Assembly (NCBI GenBank): GCA_964612085.1
Contig: CAZTCJ010000136.1
Coordinates: forward strand, 1-6,977
DNA length: 6,977 bases
DNA from: CAZTCJ01 sp964612085
Lineage (GTDB): Bacteria > Pseudomonadota > Alphaproteobacteria > JAJFIK01
Reading direction: 5' to 3'
The translations under genes and the position numbers were made by a program. Shown here piece after piece: positions 1 through 6,056 of the stretch. The notes beneath the pieces were generated by a model. It was given only the letters and a program-made list of their open reading frames with translations, had not been told where the DNA came from and ran no database searches. Position 1 is the stretch's first letter, and each line of letters begins with the position of its first letter.

Positions 1-44
1 CTCCCGACCGCCCAATCCAGGGTACCCTTGTGGGTGGTCGGGAG
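1..44. repeat. 14-bp inverted repeat at the window edge (possible terminator or cruciform)
   Basis: CTCCCGACCGCCCA (1-14) pairs with TGGGTGGTCGGGAG (31-44) over 14 positions, with one G-T wobble. The 16-base loop contains the palindrome GGGTACCC (20-27). No T-run follows the stem on the + side, so a rho-independent terminator for an upstream gene is possible but not typical. The left arm begins at base 1, so the structure may extend outside the window. Confidence 0.6.
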
Positions 45-54
45 GGGGAGTGGG

Positions 55-94
55 CCGGCCAGGAAGCCGGAAACGCGTCTGACGGCGCGTTTCC
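55..94. repeat. Tandem small hairpins in the leader of the RTX gene
   Basis: GGAAACGCG (69-77) and CGCGTTTCC (86-94) form a perfect 9-bp stem around an 8-base loop. Just before it, CCGGC (55-59) and GCCGG (66-70) can form a 5-bp stem that shares bases 69-70, so the two would compete. The larger stem ends in TTTCC and not in a U-tract. It could be the terminator of an upstream gene, an mRNA leader hairpin or an operator-like palindrome; the sequence does not decide between these. Confidence 0.5.
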
Positions 95-153
95 ATACGG
101 ACGAGAAAGGTGCGTCACACGCATTCGCGCGGCTGCGGGTTCAAGAGTAGCGT

Positions 154-159
154 AAAGGA
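154..159 (+). promoter_or_regulatory. Ribosome binding site that decides the RTX gene start
   Basis: AAAGGA lies 10 bases before the ATG at 170. The in-frame GTG at 110 has its only purine-rich stretch (GAGAAAG) directly abutting the codon, which is too close to act as a Shine-Dalgarno site. The 20 residues it would add are rich in Arg, His, Lys and Cys, unlike the very acidic protein that follows. The ATG at 170 is therefore preferred. Confidence 0.6.
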
Positions 160-169
160 TGGGCGTGGG

Positions 170-3130
170 ATGGCCCTCGACAGTATTTTCGTACAAAGCG
201 TTCAGGACACGCCGGCTCTGACGCTCGATGGCGTGACCGCCCTGGAAACGGTGCAGATCAACGGCACCACTTATCTGTATGCATCGGGCTTCGGCTCGGC
301 CTTCAACGGCACCCAGGGCAGCGGGATCTCCGTTTTCAGCCTCGACGACTCCGGGCAGTTGTCCCAGGAAGACGTGCGCGTGGACGACGAGGCCGGGGGT
401 CTGCTGCAAGGCGTGTCCGATATCGCCATCGCGCAAGTGGGCGGCTTCACCTTTCTGTTCGCGGCCCGCAGCCTCGATGATGCGGTCTCGGTCTTCCAGA
501 TCTCGGACAATGGCGACAATCTCGACGGCAACCTGACGCCGGTCGCGACCGTCGCCGATGGCGACGCGGATGACGGCGTTCTGGCCCTGGGCGGCGCGTC
601 CGGTGTGGCCACGGCCGAGGTGGACGGCACCACCTATCTGATCGTCACCGGCGCCACGGAAGACGGCGTGACCGTGTTCTCCGTCGATCAGACCGGCGCG
701 TTGACGCTGGCCGATGCGGTCTTTGCCCCGACCTCCAGTCTCGGCGGCGCCACGGGCATCCATACGGAGGTGGTGGGGGACAAGACCCTGGTCTTTGTCT
801 CGTCCCATGTGGACAACGCCATTACGGTTTTCGAACTGGGGGCGGACGGCACCCTGACGGAAACCGATTCCGTGGCCGACGGCGAAATCGCCGACGGCAT
901 CGGCGCGCCCGTACGCATCGACGATAGCTCCGGGTTCGAGACCGTCACAGTCGGCGGCACGACCTATCTCTATGCGCCTTATACGGACATAACGGGCGAT
1001 CTCCAGACCGGGACCGATGGCGTTCTCGTCTTTTCCGTCGGCACCGACGGCACGCTGAGTTTCGTCGAAACCGAATTCGATACGGATATCTCGTTTCTGC
1101 GCGGCGCGGCGATCCCCAGCAGCGCGACCATTGTCGGGCAGGACTATCTGTTCGTTCCGGGCACGGTCGATGATGCGCTCACGGCCTACCGGATCGAAGC
1201 AAACGGTACGCTCGCCCTTTTGAATCCGGGCGTCATTTTCGACGACATCTCCTTCGAACTCGACGGGGCGTTCGTTTCCGAGACCGTTCAGATCGATAAC
1301 GCCCATTATCTGATCGTCAGCGGCTTTTTCGACGACGGTATTTCCGTGTTCGAAATGTTCGATACCCGGCCGCAATTCACCGTGGTGCCCGACGGCACCA
1401 TCTTCGTGCCGGAAAACAGCCCCAACGGCACCGTTGTCGGCAATCTCGATGCGGTGATCGGGTCGGGCGAGGCCGATGACGGCGTCAGCTACGTCATCGC
1501 AGGCGGCAATGTTTCGCTCGACGGCGATGAGGAGCCGGGCTTCACCATCAATGCGGCATCGGGCGGCATCACCGTGAACGATGGCGGCGATCTCGATTTC
1601 GAGACCGAACCGTTCATCACCCTGACCATTCAGGCGGTCAATGACGAGACGGGCGATCGCACGCCGGTCATCCTCGACATCGTGCTGCTCGACGGCAACG
1701 ACGCGCCCAATCTTCAGCCCGACGAGATCAGTACGCAGGAAGACTCGCCGGTCAGCGGCAATCTCTTCGCGAATAATGGCAATGGCGTCGATACGGACGA
1801 TGGCGAGTTTGTTCTGACGGGTATCAACGGTGAGGGCGTTACGCCGGGCGTGCCGATCTTCCTGCCGTCAGGCGCGATCCTGACGGTCCAGTCCAATGGG
1901 GATTTCACTTACGATCCCAACGGACAATTCGCCGATCTGCTCGAATTCGAGACCGATACGGACAATTTCACCTATCAAGTCACCGACAACGAGAACGAGA
2001 CGGCAACCGGCTCGGCGACCGTCACCGTCGACGGCGAGGATGCGCTGATCACGGTGGAGACCCAGACCACGCCCGAGGGCGAAGGGGATCTGACGGACAC
2101 GGTGCATACCTTCATTATCCGCCGCAGCGGCCAGACCGATTCTCAAGTGACCGTGTCCTACAGTATTTCCGGTCTCGGTCTCCAGGGCGCGACCGGCCTC
2201 GATTTCCAGGGCGGCCTGTTGCCGTCGGGCACGGTGACCTTGGCGCCCTCCATCGAAGCGGTCGCCCTCGACATCATCGCCAATGGCGATTTCGCGGTGG
2301 AAGAGGACGAACCGTTCCAGATCGCGCTCGGCGATGCGACCGCCGATCTGGGCGAGGTGCGCATCACCGGCGCCACGGCCCAGAGCACCATCGTCAATGA
2401 TGACGGTGAAGTGACTAATCAGGGAACGGACGGCAAGGATAAGCTGACCCGCGATAACAAGGCGCAAGTGTTCGACGGACGCGGCGGCAACGACAAGGCT
2501 AATGCCGGGGGCGGGGACGACGTGCTGTTCGGCGGCGCGGGCAAGGACAAGCTCAACGGTGACGAGGGCGACGACGCGCTTCTGGGCGGCGAGGGCGACG
2601 ACAAGCTCAGCGGTGACGAGGGCGACGACGTCATTCTCGGCGAGGACGGCGACGATAAGATCCGCGGCGGCGAGGGCGACGATGTCATCGACGGCGGCGC
2701 GGGCGACGACAAGATCCGCGCCGATGACGGCAACGACGCCATTTTCGGCGGTCCGGGCGATGACCGCATTCGCGGCGATGACGGCGACGATACGATCGAT
2801 GCGGGTTCCGGCGACGACCGGGTGCGCGGCGGCGACGGCGACGACCGGCTCGCGGGCGGCTCGGGCGAGGACGAGCTGCGCGGCGACAAGGGCGAGGATA
2901 CTTTCGTCTTCGCGAGCGGCGATGAGCGGGTCGAGGTCCGCGATTACGATCCGGAGGAAGATCTGCTCGATTTCACCGGCATCGACACGGAGATCGCCAC
3001 GTTCCAGGAGCTTTTGGGCTTTGCATCCGAAGACGGCAAGGACCTGGTCTTCGACTTCGGCGAAGGCGATACCTTCTCCTTACGCAAGACGGACACGGAT
3101 GACATTCCGGACGACGGCGTGCTGTTCTGA
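170..3130 (+). CDS. Multidomain RTX protein: seven-repeat beta-propeller, cadherin-like, Calx-beta-like, RTX (type I secretion substrate)
   Basis: The protein has 986 residues and is very acidic. Residues ~22-398 hold seven repeats of a G-x-x-Y-L-hydrophobic strand, then DDG-[IV]-[ST]-VF and a DGTL-type turn, as in lactonase/YVTN-type propellers. Residues ~400-514 are cadherin-like (VPENSPNGTVVG, ending DGNDAPN). Residues ~515-624 resemble VCBS/bacterial-cadherin domains (QEDSPVSGNLFANNG, GDFTYDPNG, FTYQVTDNE). Residues ~626-746 look like Calx-beta (FIIRRSG, TGLDFQGG, STIVNDDGE). Residues 770-913 are sixteen RTX nonapeptides, and 914-986 form an acidic tail ending DGVLF. With no N-terminal signal peptide, this indicates calcium-dependent folding outside the cell after type I (ABC) export, as is known for RTX proteins. 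An adhesin or matrix role is inferred; no catalytic motif was recognised, although some related propellers are enzymes. No exporter gene is in the window. Confidence 0.9.
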   Translation: MALDSIFVQSVQDTPALTLDGVTALETVQINGTTYLYASGFGSAFNGTQGSGISVFSLDDSGQLSQEDVRVDDEAGGLLQGVSDIAIAQVGGFTFLFAARSLDDAVSVFQISDNGDNLDGNLTPVATVADGDADDGVLALGGASGVATAEVDGTTYLIVTGATEDGVTVFSVDQTGALTLADAVFAPTSSLGGATGIHTEVVGDKTLVFVSSHVDNAITVFELGADGTLTETDSVADGEIADGIGAPVRIDDSSGFETVTVGGTTYLYAPYTDITGDLQTGTDGVLVFSVGTDGTLSFVETEFDTDISFLRGAAIPSSATIVGQDYLFVPGTVDDALTAYRIEANGTLALLNPGVIFDDISFELDGAFVSETVQIDNAHYLIVSGFFDDGISVFEMFDTRPQFTVVPDGTIFVPENSPNGTVVGNLDAVIGSGEADDGVSYVIAGGNVSLDGDEEPGFTINAASGGITVNDGGDLDFETEPFITLTIQAVNDETGDRTPVILDIVLLDGNDAPNLQPDEISTQEDSPVSGNLFANNGNGVDTDDGEFVLTGINGEGVTPGVPIFLPSGAILTVQSNGDFTYDPNGQFADLLEFETDTDNFTYQVTDNENETATGSATVTVDGEDALITVETQTTPEGEGDLTDTVHTFIIRRSGQTDSQVTVSYSISGLGLQGATGLDFQGGLLPSGTVTLAPSIEAVALDIIANGDFAVEEDEPFQIALGDATADLGEVRITGATAQSTIVNDDGEVTNQGTDGKDKLTRDNKAQVFDGRGGNDKANAGGGDDVLFGGAGKDKLNGDEGDDALLGGEGDDKLSGDEGDDVILGEDGDDKIRGGEGDDVIDGGAGDDKIRADDGNDAIFGGPGDDRIRGDDGDDTIDAGSGDDRVRGGDGDDRLAGGSGEDELRGDKGEDTFVFASGDERVEVRDYDPEEDLLDFTGIDTEIATFQELLGFASEDGKDLVFDFGEGDTFSLRKTDTDDIPDDGVLF
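2477..2908 (+). repeat. Sixteen tandem RTX nonapeptide repeats (27-base units, 54-base higher period)
   Basis: The stretch encodes sixteen uninterrupted units of the form GGxGxDxUx (residues 770-913), including GGAGKDKLN, GDEGDDALL, GGEGDDKLS and GDEGDDVIL. Units alternate in type, giving an 18-residue (54-base) super-repeat; the GGTGACGAGGGCGACGAC block recurs 54 bases apart in units 4 and 6. In the RTX family such repeats form a parallel beta-roll that binds calcium in the GGxGxD turns. Units 15 and 16 (GGSGEDELR, GDKGEDTFV) drift from the consensus, as is common at the edge of an array. Confidence 0.93.
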
Positions 3131-3149
3131 CGCCCGCCAGTCCTGCAAG

Positions 3150-3168
3150 GGCGGCCCGGTGGGCCGTC
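3150..3168. terminator. Weak hairpin between convergent genes
   Basis: CGGCCC (3152-3157) and GGGCCG (3161-3166) pair around a GGT loop, and G3150-C3168 extends the stem across a G-T wobble. It fills most of the 36-base gap between the RTX gene and the converging CBS gene and touches the latter's stop codon. There is no T-run on either side, so any termination here would be weak or need Rho. Confidence 0.3.
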
Positions 3169-3676
3169 ACATGCGCAGCAAGGCGACCATGGCCAGGGTA
3201 TAGACCAGGATGCCGCCGATGATCAGGAAGATCTGATAGTTGGAGGTCACCGTGGCCACGGCGTTTTCCTTCACGCGGGTCATCAGTTCCGGCCACGTAT
3301 AGGCCACGAAATCCCCCTGGGACATCATGCCGACCACATTGCCGCCGTCGTCGACCACGGGCAGGTGGCGGAACCGGTTGTTCGACATCTGACGCAGGCA
3401 GACCAGCACCTCATCGTCGAGAAGCGCCGTTTTGACGTTCTCGGTCATGATGTCTTTCAATTTCAAGGTATGGGGATTGCGGTCCGGATAGATCACCCGG
3501 GTCATGAGATCCCGCTCGGTGACAATACCCGTCAGCTTGCCCTTGGCGTCGGTGACGACGACGGATCCATACTGACGGTCCACCATGGCCTTCACGGCTT
3601 CGGGAAGAGGCGTGTCCTCCGGACGGCTCAACAGGTCCTTCTTGTTCCGGAATTCGGGCAGGTCCTTGATCTTCAT
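3167..3676 (-). CDS. Membrane-anchored protein with two CBS domains
   Basis: The protein has 169 residues. CBS 1 (residues ~15-70) has G50-I-V-T53-E-R-D56 and CBS 2 (~78-130) has G116-M-M-S119-Q-G-D122. Both match the G-h-x-[ST]-x-x-D ribose/phosphate-binding motif that lets CBS pairs bind adenosine nucleotides (AMP, ATP, SAM). Residues ~147-167 form one hydrophobic span ending in LLRM, so the protein is probably tail-anchored in the inner membrane with the CBS pair in the cytoplasm. The ATG at 3676 is chosen because AAGGGAAG (3681-3688) precedes it at good spacing; an in-frame start at 3739 would add 21 basic residues with no better site. The gene converges on the RTX gene. Its function is unknown; sensing energy charge or modulating a membrane partner is an inference from the family. 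Confidence 0.85.
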   Translation of the reverse strand: MKIKDLPEFRNKKDLLSRPEDTPLPEAVKAMVDRQYGSVVVTDAKGKLTGIVTERDLMTRVIYPDRNPHTLKLKDIMTENVKTALLDDEVLVCLRQMSNNRFRHLPVVDDGGNVVGMMSQGDFVAYTWPELMTRVKENAVATVTSNYQIFLIIGGILVYTLAMVALLRM

Positions 3677-3825
3677 GCGTCTTCCCTTCTTTTGTGCGCC
3701 GCGTCCCTTCAGCGCGCTAACCCTAACGACATGACGCAAAAGGTCGCGCTGGCCAGTGCGACATCTTGTGCCCCTGGCGAAGCTCTCGAAGGCGAGGGGA
3801 AACGATCGTCAGGCGGGGGAAACAC

Positions 3826-3857
3826 AAAAAACCGGCCCGATCGAAACCGGGCCGGTT
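3826..3857 (-). terminator. Rho-independent terminator of the TRL-like lipoprotein gene
   Basis: On the minus strand AACCGGCCCG pairs perfectly with CGGGCCGGTT (plus-strand arms 3830-3839 and 3848-3857) around an 8-base loop and runs into a stretch of six T (3831-3826). It lies 26 bases after the stop codon of the lipoprotein gene. It should stop read-through into the CBS gene on the same strand. Confidence 0.9.
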
Positions 3858-3883
3858 CTGAAATCACGTCGAATGCAGCAGGA

Positions 3884-4201
3884 TTAGTTGCCGCGCACGA
3901 CCGTGCAGACCTTGGCGTAGAGGCCGAGGATGCTGCTGATGTCCTTGTCGACGCTGGTCACTTGCGTGATACCGCCGTTCCGCTTCGCGGCGTCGATCGA
4001 GTGATCGCCGGTGGCGACAACGCCGAGGATGTTCTCGCCGCAAGCTTCACCGCGCTTGGAAGCAACGGAGGCTTCCGTGACGGCCCAAGGCTCTTGGGAG
4101 TCGGTCCAGATGGTAGCCAGGCCCAGATCCGACGGCGGACGAGCGCAAGCAGACAGAGCAACCGCGGCACCGAGTGCAGCAACGATAGCAATTTTCTTCA
4201 T
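3884..4201 (-). CDS. Small TRL-like family lipoprotein
   Basis: The protein has 105 residues. A lipoprotein signal peptide (MKKIAIVAALGAAVALSAC) ends in a lipobox L16-S-A-C19. Residue +2 after Cys is Ala, so sorting to the outer membrane is expected. The mature part carries the pattern of the TRL-like family (tRNA-associated locus proteins): K-R-G-E-A-C54, then ILGVVATGDHSID, then GGI, VD and a C-terminal LGLY...CTVV. C54 and C99 could form a disulfide. The family's biochemical role is not known. The ATG at 4201 is chosen because it opens the signal peptide and follows GGGGGAA (4205-4211); an in-frame upstream start at 4264 would place 21 residues before the signal peptide. The gene has its own strong terminator and a plausible promoter, so it is probably monocistronic. 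No tRNA gene is seen beside it, despite the family name. Confidence 0.82.
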   Translation of the reverse strand: MKKIAIVAALGAAVALSACARPPSDLGLATIWTDSQEPWAVTEASVASKRGEACGENILGVVATGDHSIDAAKRNGGITQVTSVDKDISSILGLYAKVCTVVRGN

Positions 4202-4296
4202 GAGTTCCCCCATGTTGAGGTTAACGCACCGCGGCCGAACGCGCGGCAAACATTTGCAGGCCAACCAATTTAGAAATCGGCGCCTGCTGGTGCCCG

Positions 4297-4326
4297 TTAA
4301 TACAAGGGGTTGCCATCATCAATCAA
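4297..4326 (-). promoter_or_regulatory. Candidate sigma-70-type promoter of the lipoprotein gene
   Basis: On the minus strand, TTGATT (plus coordinates 4321-4326) and TATTAA (4297-4302) are separated by 18 bases. Each matches four of six consensus positions. Transcription would start near 4290 and give a leader of about 90 bases before the ATG at 4201. This is judged by eye only. Confidence 0.4.
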
Positions 4327-4549
4327 GAGAAGTTCTCGCAAATTGCTGTCTTACCCCTCCGGAGTTGCTTGGATCGCGCCGTCTGCGCCCTTGCTGGGGC
4401 CCTGTTGAAAACGCCAGAAAGCCTTAAAGTCCAGTAATTTGGCGGGCTTGAGCCGGTCTGGGGTGCTGCTTCCGGGCTACCCCTTCCGCGCTTAAAACCC
4501 CTCCCGCCGATGTGACTATGTCGTGACCCCGCAACACATGACGGGATCT

Positions 4550-4555
4550 TATATT
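4550..4555 (+). promoter_or_regulatory. Possible -10 box of the DUF1223 gene
   Basis: TATATT matches the sigma-70 -10 consensus at five of six positions and sits 33 bases before the chosen ATG, in an otherwise GC-rich stretch. No good -35 is seen at 16-18 bases upstream, so the call is weak. If it is real, the GTG at 4523 and ATG at 4538 lie upstream of the transcript, which supports the start at 4589. Confidence 0.25.
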
Positions 4556-4588
4556 GGCCGCAGGACACATTTTGCGGACGGAAACGCC

Positions 4589-5386
4589 ATGACTGATTCG
4601 GTCAAGCCACGGGGCCGGGGACTACGGACCATCGTCAAAGCGGCTCTCAAGGCCGGTCTCGTTGCCTTGACGGTCTTCGCGGGCAGTACCGCCGCTCCGG
4701 CGCCGGCGGTGGAGCGGGCACAGGCGGTGCGGCCCGCCGTGGCGCTTGAGTTGTTTACCTCCCAAAGCTGTTCGTCCTGTCCGCCTGCCGAGAAACTGCT
4801 GCGGGCGTTATCCGCGCGGGGCGATGTAGTGGCGCTCGAATGGCATGTTCATTATTGGGACAATCTGGTCCATGGGCGCGCCGGAAAGTGGCGCGATCCG
4901 TTTTCCGATCAGGCTTTCACGGAACGTCAGCGCCACTACAACGAGCGTTTGCGCGGCACACGGGGTGTCTACACACCGCAACTGGTGATCGGCGGGCGCA
5001 CGGAACGTCCGGGGTTCGCGCGGGCGCGCATCGAGCGTGACATCGGCCGGCAGACCGGGGCTTTGGACGCGTTCAGCCTGGCGATGACCCGCGACGGGGC
5101 CACGCTCACCATTGCCCTTGATGGCCCCTTGCGGACCGGCGGCGCCGATGTCTGGCTGGTGCGTTTTCTCAAAACCCAGGTCACCGATGTGGAGCGCGGC
5201 GAAAACCATGGCCGCACACTGACCAACACCCATGTGGTGCGCGGCGTGGATGCGGTCGGGCGTTGGAGCGGCGGGGCGCAAAGTTTCACGGCTAACGCGC
5301 CCGTCTCAACGCCCAAGGAGGGCTGCGCCGTCCTGGTCCAGGAACCGCGCCAGGGCCCGGTTCTTTTCGCGGGCTACTGCCCCTGA
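4589..5386 (+). CDS. DUF1223 family thioredoxin-fold protein, probably periplasmic
   Basis: The protein has 265 residues from the ATG at 4589. Its N-terminus has basic residues and a hydrophobic stretch (about 22-36), followed by an Ala/Pro-rich segment (TAAPAPA) fitting signal peptidase cleavage, so export to the periplasm is likely. The DUF1223 signature follows: ELFTSQSCSSCPPAEKLL with C61-S-S-C64, then HVHYWDNL, DPF, FTERQRHYNERL and VYTPQLVIGG, where T129-P130 fits the cis-Pro loop of thioredoxin folds. Two further cysteines (C246, C264) near the end could form a structural disulfide. The fold and CxxC suggest a thiol-disulfide or metal-binding role, but the family has no established reaction. 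In-frame starts at 4523 (GTG) and 4538 (ATG) lack ribosome sites; GGACGGAAA (4576-4584) precedes 4589. The neighbours give no functional hint. Confidence 0.88.
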   Translation: MTDSVKPRGRGLRTIVKAALKAGLVALTVFAGSTAAPAPAVERAQAVRPAVALELFTSQSCSSCPPAEKLLRALSARGDVVALEWHVHYWDNLVHGRAGKWRDPFSDQAFTERQRHYNERLRGTRGVYTPQLVIGGRTERPGFARARIERDIGRQTGALDAFSLAMTRDGATLTIALDGPLRTGGADVWLVRFLKTQVTDVERGENHGRTLTNTHVVRGVDAVGRWSGGAQSFTANAPVSTPKEGCAVLVQEPRQGPVLFAGYCP

Positions 5387-5431
5387 TCTGCCGCCCGTCT
5401 GACCTGGCCTCTGCAACGTGCCTTGCCGCAT

Positions 5432-5439
5432 GCTAGACT
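5432..5439 (+). promoter_or_regulatory. Candidate extended -10 promoter of the HD hydrolase gene
   Basis: TGCTAGACT (about 5431-5439) reads as an extended -10 (TGn followed by TAGACT, four of six consensus). The best -35 at 17 bases upstream is a poor CTGCAA (5411-5416). Transcription would begin near 5446, giving a leader of about 44 bases. It is the most promoter-like stretch in the 103-base gap after the DUF1223 gene, and no terminator was seen in that gap, so read-through from DUF1223 is also possible. Confidence 0.33.
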
Positions 5440-5489
5440 CATGTCCAAAGTGACAGGTGAAGGGACCCTAAGGCCAGGAAACGGGGGCC

Positions 5490-6047
5490 ATGACCAATAT
5501 TCTGCAATTCACCAAGGCCGTGGCCTTTGCCGCCGAACGCCATGCCGGCCAGCGGCGTAAGGGCGAGGCGGCGGAGCCTTATATCAATCACCTGGCGGAA
5601 GTGGCCCATCTGGTCGCGGAAGCCACGGGCGGGCGCGATGCGAGCCTGGTGGCGGCCGCTTTTCTCCACGACGCGCTGGAAGACACGCAAACCACCTATG
5701 ACGAATTGTCGGTGAATTTCGGCGAAGACGTCGCCGCGCTGGTGCAGGAAGTGACCGACGACAAAAGCCTGCCCAAGGAGGAACGCAAGCGCCTCCAGAT
5801 CGAGCATGCGCCGACCCGCTCGAACCGGGCCAAGCTCATCAAGCTTGCGGACAAGATCTCGAACCTGCGCGCCATCGCGGCAAGCCCGCCGGAAGGCTGG
5901 TCCCAGGAGCGCAAGGAAGACTACGTGACCTGGGCCGAGGCCGTGGTGCGGGGTCTGGGCGGCGTCAACCGTCACTTAGATACGGAATTCAAGACCGCCG
6001 TGGCGGAGGCCCGCGCGTCTCTCAAGGCCAGGCGGTCCGGCTACTGA
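5490..6047 (+). CDS. Stand-alone HD-domain (p)ppGpp hydrolase of the MESH1/SpoT type
   Basis: The protein has 185 residues, close to the ~180 of MESH1-type small alarmone hydrolases, and is almost entirely the HD domain. Expected residues are all visible: R23-K24 in the QRRKG loop, H34 in PYINHLAEV, H60-D61 and E64-D65 in FLHDALEDT, and D121 with N125 in KLADKISNL. In MESH1 and SpoT the two His and two Asp bind manganese and the ED pair is catalytic. The predicted reaction is removal of the 3'-diphosphate from ppGpp/pppGpp in the cytoplasm. There is no synthetase, TGS or ACT domain, so it is not RelA/SpoT itself. Human MESH1 also removes phosphate from NADPH, so that activity is an alternative. 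The start follows AGGA (5476-5479). The gene ends nine bases from the converging dehydrogenase gene. Confidence 0.9.
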   Translation: MTNILQFTKAVAFAAERHAGQRRKGEAAEPYINHLAEVAHLVAEATGGRDASLVAAAFLHDALEDTQTTYDELSVNFGEDVAALVQEVTDDKSLPKEERKRLQIEHAPTRSNRAKLIKLADKISNLRAIAASPPEGWSQERKEDYVTWAEAVVRGLGGVNRHLDTEFKTAVAEARASLKARRSGY

Positions 6048-6056
6048 GCGTCAGCC

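Larger units (their letters stand above)
4202..4588. other. Divergent intergenic region, 387 bases, no convincing gene
   Basis: The region lies between the start codons of the lipoprotein gene (-) and the DUF1223 gene (+), so it must hold both promoters. The half nearer the lipoprotein gene is richer in AT. The middle (4441-4508) is GC-rich with potential pairings: GGCGGG (4441-4446) with CCCGCC (4503-4508), and inside it GGGGT with ACCCC. An open frame of 81 codons on the minus strand (4323-4568) has no family resemblance or good start and is not called. A small RNA is possible but not shown. Confidence 0.5.

Noticed and set aside
110..169. N-terminal extension of the RTX protein from the GTG at 110
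   Set aside because: The purine stretch abuts the GTG, and the added residues are basic and Cys-containing, unlike the rest of the protein. The ATG at 170 has a properly spaced AAAGGA.
1868..2467. 199-codon open frame on the minus strand inside the RTX gene
   Set aside because: It is antisense to the VCBS-like and Calx-beta-like region, with a low-complexity Arg/Gly/Asp-rich translation and no recognised motif.
2419..2889. 156-codon Ser/Pro-rich open frame on the minus strand
   Set aside because: The SSPSPP-type repeats are only the reverse reading of the RTX nonapeptide codons.
2477..2908. Regular 27-base repeats as a possible CRISPR or minisatellite array
   Set aside because: The repeats are in frame, code for canonical RTX nonapeptides and have no unique spacers.
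3771..3799. Hairpin CCCCT...AGGGG upstream of the CBS gene as a riboswitch or terminator
   Set aside because: Only five outer pairs plus two inner pairs form, no T-run follows, and no known riboswitch pattern is visible in the 207-base gap.
3365..4273. 302-codon open frame on the plus strand
   Set aside because: It runs antisense across the CBS gene, a strong terminator and the lipoprotein gene, all of which have clear family motifs. Its own translation shows no domain, and it is explained by high GC content.
4323..4568. 81-codon open frame on the minus strand in the divergent region
   Set aside because: It has no convincing ribosome site, no family resemblance and a composition like non-coding GC-rich DNA; it would also cover the likely promoter region of the DUF1223 gene.
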